Assembly (NCBI GenBank): GCA_934565795.1 | Contig: CAKTIM010000005.1 | Span: 71,203 to 135,202 of the forward strand | DNA length: 64,000 bases | Reading direction: 5' to 3' | Source: an uncultured Oscillospiraceae bacterium | GTDB lineage: Bacteria; Bacillota; Clostridia; Oscillospirales; Oscillospiraceae | In this document: positions 26,394 through 34,605 of the stretch, piece by piece | How the letters are laid out: each line of letters begins with the position of its first letter | Numbering within the stretch: the first letter of the stretch is position 1 | Made by a program: the position numbers and the translations under genes | Notes under the pieces: generated by a model | Seen by the model: the letters and a program-made list of their open reading frames with translations, nothing else | What the model was told of the DNA's origin: nothing | Databases searched by the model: none

Positions 26394-27320
26394 ATGATCG
26401 GACGCAGAATGGAATATCTGCTGCTGCTCACCGCAGCGGCAGTGTATTATGTGGCCAGCGGCGAATGGATCTCCTGGATTCTGCTGCTGACGGTGGCGGG
26501 GCTTCCCTGGCTGTCGCTGCTGCTGAGTCTGCCCGCCATCTGGAGCTTCCAGGCCGCCCCCGCCGGTGCCGAGGTGCTGGCCCAGGGCGAAGAGGCGGAA
26601 ATCTGGCTGCTGGGCAGCTGCCCGCTTCCCATGCCGCCGTTCCGGGGGCACGTGCGGGTGACCAGCTGCTTCACCGGCAAAAGCTGGCGCTATGAGCAGG
26701 ACAAGGGCTTCCCCACGGAGCACTGCGGCGGCTATCGGGTGGCGGTGGAGAAGGCGCGGGTGTGCGACTACCTGGGCCTGTTCTCTTTCCGCGCCCGCAA
26801 GACCAAGGAGCAGCTTCTGCTGGTGCGCCCCAAGGCTCAGCCGGTGACCGATCTGGTCGACCCGCAGCGGATGGAGATCAACAGCTGGGTGCCCAAGCCC
26901 GGCGGCGGCTTCTCCGAAAATCACGAGCATCGGCTCTACCGCCCCGGCGACAGCCTGAACCAGCTGCACTGGAAGCTGTCTGCCAAGGTGGGCGATCTGA
27001 TCCTCCGGGAGCCAATGGAGCCGGTGCAGGGCGCGGTGCTGCTGACCCTGAGCCTGCGCGGTACCCCCCAGGAGTTGGATCGCAAATTCGGACGCCTGGT
27101 ATACACCGGGGATTACTTATTGGAGCGGGAGCTGGATTTTGAAATTCGCGCCCTCACCGGCGCGGGGGTGCTGGCGGCCCATGTGGATTCCAAGGCCGCG
27201 CTGACGAAGGCGGTCGACCGATTGCTGTGTACCCCCCTGGCTGCCGAGACGGACGCCTGGGACGATGGGAAGGACGCCACCTGGCAGTATCACATCGGAG
27301 GTGATGCCGATGAAACGTAA
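26394..27320 (+). CDS. DUF58 domain membrane protein
   Basis: 308 residues with two N-terminal membrane helices (about 8-45) and a beta-rich cytoplasmic or periplasmic part that carries the DUF58 signature HRLYRPGDSLNQLHWKLSAK (about 181-200). DUF58 proteins often hold a degenerate von Willebrand A fold and are coupled to MoxR ATPases. The ATG is 2 bp after the moxR stop, and the gene overlaps the next by 11 bp. Confidence 0.88.
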   Translation: MIGRRMEYLLLLTAAAVYYVASGEWISWILLLTVAGLPWLSLLLSLPAIWSFQAAPAGAEVLAQGEEAEIWLLGSCPLPMPPFRGHVRVTSCFTGKSWRYEQDKGFPTEHCGGYRVAVEKARVCDYLGLFSFRARKTKEQLLLVRPKAQPVTDLVDPQRMEINSWVPKPGGGFSENHEHRLYRPGDSLNQLHWKLSAKVGDLILREPMEPVQGAVLLTLSLRGTPQELDRKFGRLVYTGDYLLERELDFEIRALTGAGVLAAHVDSKAALTKAVDRLLCTPLAAETDAWDDGKDATWQYHIGGDADET

Positions 27321-29316
27321 GCTCCCGGTATTTCTGGAGGCGGCAGTGCTTTCCGTGCTGGCCGCCTGGAGCGCTGTGGGCTGCCTGGAATCGGCGTTCT
27401 CCCTGCCCATGGCGGCGCAGCGGCCGGTGCTGCTGGTGTGGCTTTTATGGGCAGTGCTGTGCAGCACCGTGCTGTTCCGCCGGTGGGGCGGCGCGCTGCT
27501 GCTGGCGCTGGCCACCCTGGGCGCGGCCTGGCTGTGGTATGGCGGGGCTTTCGGCCCCCAGACGGTCAGCCTGCTGGGCACCCTGGCCAAGGCCTATGAC
27601 GGCGGCTACGGCTTCGGCGTCCCGGAGGCCCTGCAGGTGCCGCAGATTGCCCAGGACTTGCCCCTGGCAGTGCTGGGCATGGTGCTGATCCTGGCGGTGA
27701 GCCGCACGGTATGCCGCCGCAGGGGCAATATTCTGCCTGTGCTGCTGCTCCTGCTGTGCCTGGCTCTGTGCCTGGTGGTGACGGACACCGTGCCCGCCCC
27801 CCGGTATCTGTTCGGCCTGCTGGCGGCGGTGTGTCTTCTGCTGCTGACGGACAGCGTCCGGCGGGAGAGCGGCCCCCAGGCAAGCCGCCTGTCCGCCGTG
27901 GCGGCGGTGCCCGTTGCCCTGGCGCTGGCGGCGCTGTTTTATTGCTTTCCCCCGGGCAGCTACGTGAACAACACCCAGGCGCTGCGGGAAAATCTGCTCA
28001 CCGCCCTGACGGACTTGCCGCAGATGATGCAGAGCCAGGGCATCAGCCTGCTCTCCGGCCTGCGGCCCAGGGAGAAGGTGGAGCTGTCCAGCCTGCCCAC
28101 CCAGCTGCTGCTGGGCATCCCCGTGGCGGAGGTCACGGCGGAGCAGTCGGGCAGCCTGTATCTGCGAATGCAGGATTACGACGTATATACCGGCACGGCC
28201 TGGGAATCCACCTCTGCCCGGCAGGATACCCTGGCCGGCAGCGGCGGCCAGTACGGCGCGGTGCGCCTGAGCATGCTGAGCAGCCAGCGCGCCCCGCTGA
28301 TCCCCGCCTTCCCCGACGGGCAGGTGTTTCTTACTGACGGAGCGGCGGAGGGAAACGAACGGGAGCAGACCTTCCTGGTGCGGGAATTCTCCCTGGCCGC
28401 CTATCCCGGAGACCAGTGGCTTACCTTGCCGGAGGAAACCGCCCTGCGGGCGCGGGAGCTTCTCCAGTCCGCCCGCATCGGCACCCAGAGCGTAGAGCAG
28501 ACGGTGCAGGCGGTGGCGGAATATGTCCGCAGCAGCGCGGCCTATGACCGGGGCGGAACCGCCATGGGAGCGGACGCGACGGATTTTGCCCTCTGGTTTT
28601 TGCAGGAGGCGGAGCAGGGCTACTGCATCCACTTCGCCACGGCGGCGGCGGTGCTGCTGCGCAGCGCCGGAATTCCGGCACGCTACGTCACCGGCTACCG
28701 GGTGGATGCCCAGGCCGGGCAGCCCGTGCGGGTGACCTCCGACGATGCCCACGCCTGGGTGGAATACTATAATTACCGCACCTGGGGCTGGTACGTTCTG
28801 GAGGCGACGCCTGCCGCGCAGGAGCCGCAGGAGACCACCGTGCCCACCGCCCCCGGCGAGGAGACCCGGAGCACCGTCCCGGAGACTGCCGCACCCACGC
28901 AGTCTGCCGCCATGCAGACGTCGCCACCCCAGCAGCAGGAGGAGCAGGCAGTGACCCGCTGGACGCTCCCGCTGTGGGTGCCACTGACGCTGGCCCTTCT
29001 GGCACTGGCGGCGCTGCTGGCAGAGGGGCAGCGGCTTGTCCGCATCGAGCTGCGCCGCCGCCGTCAGGGGCGGGGCGGCAACAACCAGCGGGCCGCCGCC
29101 TGCGCGCAGGAGCTGCAGCAGCTTTCCCGCCTGACCCGGGTACGCATCCCGGAGGAGCTGACCCAGCTGACGGAAAAGGCGGTGTTCAGCCAGCATACCC
29201 TGACGCCGGAGGAGTTGCGGGTTTACGCCCTGTGCCAGGCAGCCTACCGCCGTCGCCTCCGCCAGGCCCCCTGGTGGAAAAAGCCGCTGTACCGATATTG
29301 GTACGCTGTAATTTAG
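27310..29316 (+). CDS. Transglutaminase-like membrane protein
   Basis: 668 residues: about six membrane helices (10-210), an extracellular region, a transglutaminase core (about 395-510), a Thr/Pro/Glu-rich linker (505-555), a last membrane helix (about 560-580) and a cytoplasmic tail, the layout of TgpA/DUF3488-type proteins. The core has Cys439 in GYCIHFAT and His481 in DDAHAW; the third position reads Glu498 (VLEATP) where Asp is usual. Start ATG 27310 with GGAGG at 8 bp; an ATG 6 bp earlier is too close to that RBS. The function of the trio is unknown; peptide or protein cross-linking at the surface is possible. Confidence 0.88.
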   Translation: MKRKLPVFLEAAVLSVLAAWSAVGCLESAFSLPMAAQRPVLLVWLLWAVLCSTVLFRRWGGALLLALATLGAAWLWYGGAFGPQTVSLLGTLAKAYDGGYGFGVPEALQVPQIAQDLPLAVLGMVLILAVSRTVCRRRGNILPVLLLLLCLALCLVVTDTVPAPRYLFGLLAAVCLLLLTDSVRRESGPQASRLSAVAAVPVALALAALFYCFPPGSYVNNTQALRENLLTALTDLPQMMQSQGISLLSGLRPREKVELSSLPTQLLLGIPVAEVTAEQSGSLYLRMQDYDVYTGTAWESTSARQDTLAGSGGQYGAVRLSMLSSQRAPLIPAFPDGQVFLTDGAAEGNEREQTFLVREFSLAAYPGDQWLTLPEETALRARELLQSARIGTQSVEQTVQAVAEYVRSSAAYDRGGTAMGADATDFALWFLQEAEQGYCIHFATAAAVLLRSAGIPARYVTGYRVDAQAGQPVRVTSDDAHAWVEYYNYRTWGWYVLEATPAAQEPQETTVPTAPGEETRSTVPETAAPTQSAAMQTSPPQQQEEQAVTRWTLPLWVPLTLALLALAALLAEGQRLVRIELRRRRQGRGGNNQRAAACAQELQQLSRLTRVRIPEELTQLTEKAVFSQHTLTPEELRVYALCQAAYRRRLRQAPWWKKPLYRYWYAVI

Positions 29317-29356
29317 GACGACACCAAAGAGATGCGAATGAAGGATAGGAATTCGT

Positions 29357-29456
29357 AGGGGCGGATACCAGCCGCCCGAAAAGTAATGAAAGTGAGCTGT
29401 ACAGACAAACCGCTCAATTCCGGCACATGGCGGGTGGCTGGTATCCGCCTCTACGC
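29357..29456 (+). repeat. Composite dispersed repeat, short copy 3
   Basis: About 100 bp bounded by inverted GTAGGGGCGGATACCAGCC and GGCTGGTATCCGCCTCTAC units, with the GTGAGCTGTA...ACCGCTCAATTCCGG core also found in the two large copies. It occupies most of the 223-bp gap between two genes. Confidence 0.8.
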
Positions 29457-29539
29457 GCCAAAAATGATTTAATTCTCTCGCTTTTCCGGGAATTTACGAA
29501 TATTTCTACTCTTCATTCGCATAAAGAGAGGAAACATAT

Positions 29540-29821
29540 ATGGAGCAAGCATTTCTTTCCGCCTGGCAAAAATGCCGGGAGCAGGCCATTGCCGCCGGTG
29601 TCCGCCTGCGGCCCCTCCCGGCGGATGTCATGAGGGCCGCCCACCGCGCCCTCTCCGGCACCCGCCTCAGCGACGGCTTCGGGGAGCTTTCCAGAATCCA
29701 CCATCTGGAGTGGAGCCTGGAGGCGTTGGCCGTGGACAAGCGCTTTACCCCCCTGTTTACCGACGAAGAGGCCAACGAAGCCCTCCAGCGGCTGATGGAG
29801 GCGGGGTACTTCACGATTTAA
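29540..29821 (+). CDS. Small protein of unknown function
   Basis: 93 residues, mostly helical, with no signal peptide or membrane segment. It is rich in Ala, Leu and Arg and has one Cys. Notable stretches are LSDGFGELSRIHHLEWSLEAL and FTDEEANEALQRLMEAGYFTI. An AGAGAGGAAA site precedes the ATG and the codon use is like that of neighbouring genes, so I take it as real. It lies 15 bp before the dehydrogenase gene, which suggests co-transcription. No family recognised. Confidence 0.65.
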   Translation: MEQAFLSAWQKCREQAIAAGVRLRPLPADVMRAAHRALSGTRLSDGFGELSRIHHLEWSLEALAVDKRFTPLFTDEEANEALQRLMEAGYFTI

Positions 29822-29836
29822 AAGGAAGCGTAGAAA

Positions 29837-30787
29837 ATGAGCAAGATTGTGATTCTGGAATCCCTTGGCGTGTCCGCCGGGAAGCTGGAGACCCTGAAGG
29901 CACCCTTTGAGGCCCGTGGACATGTGTTCTGTGAGTACGAAAGAACCGCCGATCCCCAAACGCTGATCCGGCAGGCGCAGGATGCGGATGCGCTGATCAT
30001 TGCCAACATGCCCCTGCGCGGCGAGGTGATCCGCGCCTGCAAGGGCCTGAAATACATCGATGTGGCCTTTACCGGCGTGGATCACGTGGACTTGGCGGCG
30101 GCGCGGGAGATGGGCGTAAAAGTGAGCAACGCCTCCGGCTATTCCAACGAGGCGGTGGCTGAGCTGGCCCTGGGCATGGCGCTGTCGCTGAGCAGAAATC
30201 TGACGGCGGTGGAGGCGCGCTGCCGCCAGGGCGGGACAAAGGATGGCCTGGTAGGATTTGAGCTGAGGGGAAAGACCGTGGGCATCATCGGCATGGGCAG
30301 CATTGGCCGCCGGAGTGCGGAGCTGTTTCATGCCCTGGGCTGCCCCATCCTGGCCCACAACCGCACGCTCCACAGTGATTTCCCGGATTATGTGACCCAG
30401 GTCGCCCTGGAGGAGCTGCTGAGAAGCTCCGATATCGTCCTGCTCCACTGCCCCCTGAATGATTCTACCCGGGGCATGATCAACCGGGAAAGGCTGGCGC
30501 TGATGAAGCCCACTGCCATGCTGATCAATGTGGCACGGGGGCCGGTGGTGGTGGCACGGGACTTGCAGGAGGCGCTGAACAGCGGCGTGATCGCCGCCGC
30601 CGGTGTGGATGTGTTTGACGCCGAGCCGCCGCTTGCCCCGGACGAGCCGCTGCTGCACTGCAAAAACTGCCTGGTGACGCCTCATGTGGCCTTTGCCTCC
30701 AGGCAGAGCATGGAGCTGCGGGCGGACATTGTATTTGACAATCTGGCCGCCTGGATGGCAGGCCGGCAGAAAAACGTGATCCTTTGA
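29837..30787 (+). CDS. D-isomer-specific 2-hydroxyacid dehydrogenase
   Basis: NAD(P)-dependent oxidoreductase that interconverts 2-oxoacids and D-2-hydroxyacids. The 316 residues show the nucleotide-binding motif GIIGMGSIGRR (about 149-159), and the catalytic triad Arg234 (NVARGP), Glu263 (DAEPP) and His283 (TPHVAF). Length and spacing fit glycerate, phosphoglycerate or lactate dehydrogenases; there is no ACT domain, so it is not a long-form SerA. The substrate cannot be read from sequence. AAAGGA lies upstream of the ATG and a strong terminator follows. Confidence 0.9.
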   Translation: MSKIVILESLGVSAGKLETLKAPFEARGHVFCEYERTADPQTLIRQAQDADALIIANMPLRGEVIRACKGLKYIDVAFTGVDHVDLAAAREMGVKVSNASGYSNEAVAELALGMALSLSRNLTAVEARCRQGGTKDGLVGFELRGKTVGIIGMGSIGRRSAELFHALGCPILAHNRTLHSDFPDYVTQVALEELLRSSDIVLLHCPLNDSTRGMINRERLALMKPTAMLINVARGPVVVARDLQEALNSGVIAAAGVDVFDAEPPLAPDEPLLHCKNCLVTPHVAFASRQSMELRADIVFDNLAAWMAGRQKNVIL

Positions 30788-30791
30788 AAGA

Positions 30792-30839
30792 CAGACTGCT
30801 CCCGGATTCGGCGCGATCCGGGGGGCAGTCTGCTTTTTT
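30792..30839 (+). terminator. Intrinsic terminator after the dehydrogenase gene
   Basis: Long stem (CAGACTGC at 30792 pairs with GCAGTCTG ending 30832, extended inward by CCCGGAT/ATCCGGG) followed by C and six T. Confidence 0.9.
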
Positions 30840-30933
30840 CGTATTTTTGCCTTGCTTTTCGGCAGAAAGCATGATAGTATGATGGCTCGTGATTATGATT
30901 GATAGCTATAGTTGAAACAGAAGAGAGGTAATT

Positions 30934-32325
30934 ATGCGTAGTCGGTATATTGGGGATAAGGCCTTTTACAAGCGGGTCATTACCATTGTGATCCCCATCA
31001 TCATTCAAAACGGTATTACAAATTTCGTATCCCTGCTGGATAACATCATGGTCGGACAGGTGGGGACGCTGCCCATGAGCGGCGTTTCCATTGTGAACCA
31101 GCTGCTGTTTGTGTTCAACCTGTGTATCTTCGGCGCCACGGCGGGTGCGGGCATCTTCACCGCCCAGTTCCAGGGCTCCGGGGATACCGACGGCATCCGC
31201 AGCACTTTCCGCTTTAAATTCCTGATCTGCGTGGGCCTTGCCCTGGTCGGCGGCGTGCTGTTCGCCGTGGCGGATACGCCGCTGATCTCCCTGTTCCTCA
31301 AGGGGGACGGCGACCCGGCGGACGCCGCCGCGATTCTGGACTATGGCCGGGCCTACCTGAAAATGATGCTGCCGGGTCTGCTGCCTTTTGCCATTACCAA
31401 CGCCTACGCCGGAACGCTGAAGGAGACCGGCGAGACGGTGGTGCCCATGCTGGGCGGCGTCGCGGCCACGCTGGTGAACCTGGTGCTGAACTATATCCTG
31501 ATCTTCGGCAACTTCGGCGCGCCGGAGATGGGCGTGGAGGGCGCGGCCCTGGCCACCGTCATCTCCCGCTTCGCGGAGCTGGCCATTGTGGCCGGCTGGA
31601 CGCACCGGCACGCCCGGAGGAATCCCTTCATCGTGGGCGCTTACCGCTCCATGGCGATTCCCGCCGGGCTGCTGCGCAGCATCACCGTCAAGGGAATGCC
31701 GCTGCTGGCCAACGAGCTGCTGTGGTCTACCGGCATGACCTTCCTGAACCAGTGCTACTCCACCTGCGGCCTGGATGTGGTTCCGGCGCTGAACATTTCC
31801 TCCACCCTGTTCAACCTGACCAGCGTGGTGTTTATGTCCATGGGCGTGGCGGACGGAATCCTGATGGGACAGATGCTGGGCGCCTCCGCCCCGGAGGCAG
31901 AGGTGCGGGATCACAGCCGCAAGCTGGTTGCCATTTCCGTTACCTCCGGCGTGCTGTTCGGCCTGCTGACGGCTGCCCTGTCCGGCGCGTTCCCCCATAT
32001 CTACAATACCTCCCACGAGGTGCGGGCGCTGGCAACCCGGCTGATTCTGATCGCCGCGCTGTTCATGCCCTTTGACGCGCTGGCCAACGCCGCCTATTTC
32101 ATGCTGCGCTCCGGCGGGCAGACCTATATCACCTTCCTGTTCGACAGCGGCTTCGTATGGGCGGTGATGGTGCCCCTGGCCTTTGTCCTCAGCCGCTTTG
32201 CCCACATGTCGATCCTGCCGCTGTACCTGATCTGCCAGAGCACCAACATGCTAAAGGGCGGCCTGGGCGTATTCTTCCTGAAGCAAGGCAAATGGATCCA
32301 AAACCTCGCAATCGAAACCGAATAA
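30934..32325 (+). CDS. MATE family efflux transporter
   Basis: Cation-coupled multidrug or metabolite exporter. The 463 residues form 12 membrane helices in two homologous six-helix bundles; typical segments are PIIIQNGITNFVSLLDNIMVGQVGT (about 20-44) and the second-half counterpart ANELLWSTGMTFLNQCYS. AGAGG precedes the ATG. It stands alone between the terminator at 30.8 kb and the sigma factor gene. Substrate unknown. Confidence 0.92.
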   Translation: MRSRYIGDKAFYKRVITIVIPIIIQNGITNFVSLLDNIMVGQVGTLPMSGVSIVNQLLFVFNLCIFGATAGAGIFTAQFQGSGDTDGIRSTFRFKFLICVGLALVGGVLFAVADTPLISLFLKGDGDPADAAAILDYGRAYLKMMLPGLLPFAITNAYAGTLKETGETVVPMLGGVAATLVNLVLNYILIFGNFGAPEMGVEGAALATVISRFAELAIVAGWTHRHARRNPFIVGAYRSMAIPAGLLRSITVKGMPLLANELLWSTGMTFLNQCYSTCGLDVVPALNISSTLFNLTSVVFMSMGVADGILMGQMLGASAPEAEVRDHSRKLVAISVTSGVLFGLLTAALSGAFPHIYNTSHEVRALATRLILIAALFMPFDALANAAYFMLRSGGQTYITFLFDSGFVWAVMVPLAFVLSRFAHMSILPLYLICQSTNMLKGGLGVFFLKQGKWIQNLAIETE

Positions 32326-32678
32326 ACCAAAGCCCCCATATGCACTTGGAATGTTCTCATTTCTCCGTGGTTACTGAGAATATACGAATATTTCTGCCAC
32401 CGATTTGCCTCGCAAGCGACATCTTGCGTGAATGGTAATAGGAATGGGCGATTGTAAAAAAATTGCGAGATGCTCCCTTTTAAAAGTTAGAAATAGCGGT
32501 AGAAATCACGAGGCAATCGCGGTTTCTACCGCTGATTTATTTGTCTGAGGAGCCTTTTTGCAACAGACTCTTTTACGCCTGCCTAAAAAATTATCATAAT
32601 CCCGGCTGAAATGTGTTAGGTTTTGCCTCGAAAATCCTTCTATCAGGGTGAAGAACAAAGACACAGGAGGTGTAAGCA
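32326..32678. other. Gene-free interval with one strong hairpin
   Basis: This interval of about 350 bp is AT-richer than the coding sequence. I see no credible gene. A perfect 11-bp stem AGCGGTAGAAA/TTTCTACCGCT (32495-32505 with 32523-32533) followed by GATTTATTTG could be a weak terminator for the MATE gene or a structured RNA. The last 40 bp hold the RBS (ACAGGAGG) of the sigma factor gene. Confidence 0.5.
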
Positions 32679-33233
32679 ATGAATGACGATCAAATCATAC
32701 AGCTGTTCTTCGCCCGGAATGAGGATGCCATTGCGCAGACGGCCTGCCGGTATGGTGGGCGGCTGACGCGGCTTTCGGTCAACATCCTGCGAAGCAATGA
32801 GGATGCCCAGGAGTGCGTCAACGACACCTATCTGCGGGCGTGGAATACGATCCCGCCCACAAGGCCGGGTCACCTGTTTGCGTATCTGGCGAAAATCTGC
32901 CGCTATCTCGCCCTTGACCGGCTGGACTGGGGCAATGCGGTCAAGCGCAGGGCGGAGGTCGTCGCGCTGACCCAGGAGATGGAGGAATGCATCCCGGGAG
33001 CCTGGCGGGAGCCGGGGGCGGAGGACACCGAGGTCAGCCGCCTGGTGGGAGCATTTCTGCAAAATCAGACCCGGGAGAATCGGATGATCTTTGTCAGGCG
33101 GTACTGGTATGGCGACAGTGTCAGCCAGATCGCCCAGCGCTATGAGGTCAGCCAGAGCGCCGTGCTGATGCGGCTGTCCCGGACGAGAAGCAAGCTGGCA
33201 TCTTACTTAAAAAAGGAGGGCATTTCACTATGA
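32679..33233 (+). CDS. ECF-type RNA polymerase sigma factor
   Basis: 184 residues with the two-domain layout of an ECF sigma factor: region 2 (about 10-85, with ILRSNEDAQECVNDTYLRAWNTIPP) and region 4 (about 125-178, with RYWYGDSVSQIAQRYEVSQSAVLMRLSRTRSKL as the helix-turn-helix). AGGAGG lies 8 bp before the ATG. It overlaps by 4 bp with a membrane protein that is the probable anti-sigma factor, so the pair would respond to an extracellular signal. Confidence 0.92.
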   Translation: MNDDQIIQLFFARNEDAIAQTACRYGGRLTRLSVNILRSNEDAQECVNDTYLRAWNTIPPTRPGHLFAYLAKICRYLALDRLDWGNAVKRRAEVVALTQEMEECIPGAWREPGAEDTEVSRLVGAFLQNQTRENRMIFVRRYWYGDSVSQIAQRYEVSQSAVLMRLSRTRSKLASYLKKEGISL

Positions 33234-34375
33234 CGGGAAAGGATATGTTAAGGGACATTCAGAATCTGGATGCGGCGATGATCGAAGAGGCGGAATTTGA
33301 AACATTCAAAGGAAGCAGGGCAGGCCTGTCGGGCAAGCGTAGGCTGCTGGTGCTGCTGGCGGCGGCGCTGGCTGTCGGCTCCATGATCGCGGCGGCGGCC
33401 TATACCCGCTGGTCGGCAACCATGCAGTTTGGTAGCTACGGCGGCGCTCAGCCCTCCGAGGAAATCAAAAAGCAGGCGGAGAAAACGGGCCTGTCCATGA
33501 TCCCCACTGGGACAGATGACGGCGGACAGGAGACGGTCAGCGCCACGGACAACGGCGTCACCATTACCCTGGCTCAAACGGTGATGGATCAGAACGGCGG
33601 CAAGGCGATTTTCCGTATCCAGGGCCTGAAGCTGGAGGAGGGACAATCCCCCTGGGCCTGGTATGACTATACCATCGACGGGAAGGACTGGACGCAGCTG
33701 GGGATAAGCGGCGGCTCCCAATTCTTTAACGGTACGACCCAGGACGAGGCAGGGAACTGGATTTACGTAAAGAATGGAGAGCCAGTTTCCGGCGGCTATG
33801 ATTATCAGCTGTCCGACGGAAGCATTGAATTCAGCTGTGACTTCAGCTGGGAAGGGAAGGACGTATTCGGAAAGGAAATGGTGTTCACCTTTACCGGCCT
33901 TGGTATCACGGGCGAAAAATTTGAGGATGAGGATATTATGACCACGCCGGGGAAATGGGAGCTGCGCTGGACGCTGCAGGGCAGCACGGAGGAGCCGAAG
34001 AAATGGATGCCCAACGCCAAAATCGGACATTGGGACATCACCCTTGTAGAGGCAGAAATCGGCCAGTACAGCATGAAGTTCACCTATCGGCTGGGAGATG
34101 AGTACGCGGATGTGCTGGACTTTAATAAGCGGGAGGGGTGGGATCCCACCCCGGCGGGCATTCGCCTGAAGGATGGGACGGATACCCAGATCTTCGTCGG
34201 CTCCGGCAGCGGCGGATGGGATGCAGAGAACCATCTGTTCACAGAAACCCTGGGTTCCCTGGGTACCGTTCTCGACCCGGAGCAGATCGCGGGGCTGTAT
34301 TTCTACGCCGGATATGAGCTGAACGAAGAGGGCTTCCGGGTGGAGAAACCGTATTATTACATTTCCCTTGAATAA
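33230..34375 (+). CDS. Membrane protein, probable anti-sigma or DUF4179-like partner of the ECF sigma factor
   Basis: 381 residues: a short cytoplasmic N-terminus (1-37), one membrane helix (about 38-58) and a large extracellular beta-rich domain with repeated G-x-W patterns. The cytoplasmic part lacks the zinc-binding HxxxCxxC anti-sigma motif, so sigma binding, if it occurs, uses another mode; DUF4179-type proteins next to ECF factors look like this. The ATGA overlap with the sigma gene implies coupled translation. Assignment rests mainly on context. Confidence 0.75.
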   Translation: MTGKDMLRDIQNLDAAMIEEAEFETFKGSRAGLSGKRRLLVLLAAALAVGSMIAAAAYTRWSATMQFGSYGGAQPSEEIKKQAEKTGLSMIPTGTDDGGQETVSATDNGVTITLAQTVMDQNGGKAIFRIQGLKLEEGQSPWAWYDYTIDGKDWTQLGISGGSQFFNGTTQDEAGNWIYVKNGEPVSGGYDYQLSDGSIEFSCDFSWEGKDVFGKEMVFTFTGLGITGEKFEDEDIMTTPGKWELRWTLQGSTEEPKKWMPNAKIGHWDITLVEAEIGQYSMKFTYRLGDEYADVLDFNKREGWDPTPAGIRLKDGTDTQIFVGSGSGGWDAENHLFTETLGSLGTVLDPEQIAGLYFYAGYELNEEGFRVEKPYYYISLE

Positions 34376-34384
34376 TTGATCGAA

Positions 34385-34416
34385 GGCAGGGCGGCGGGAA
34401 CGGCGGCCCTGCCTTT
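34385..34416 (+). terminator. Probable terminator after the sigma factor operon
   Basis: Stem GGCAGGGC/GCCCTGCC with a 13-nt loop, followed by only three T. Confidence 0.55.
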
Positions 34417-34502
34417 GGCTGTTTCGGCACGCCCGGAACGGGCAGACAGCCGTATCCCCCCGGAGGGGATAAAAATGTATGGGGAATTCGGCCATCCCGC
34501 GG

Positions 34503-34531
34503 TTGACATTTGGGGTTGAAATTAGTACAAT
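34503..34531 (+). promoter_or_regulatory. Predicted promoter of cooS-cooC-acsB
   Basis: Consensus TTGACA (34503-34508), 17-bp spacer, TACAAT (34526-34531). The leader is about 70 nt. Confidence 0.75.
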
Positions 34532-34605
34532 AGCATCGATACATTGCGCAAATCTGTCGTTTCGTATCGGGTTGCATTAGAATATCTTTTTAGGAGGAAA
34601 TCACA

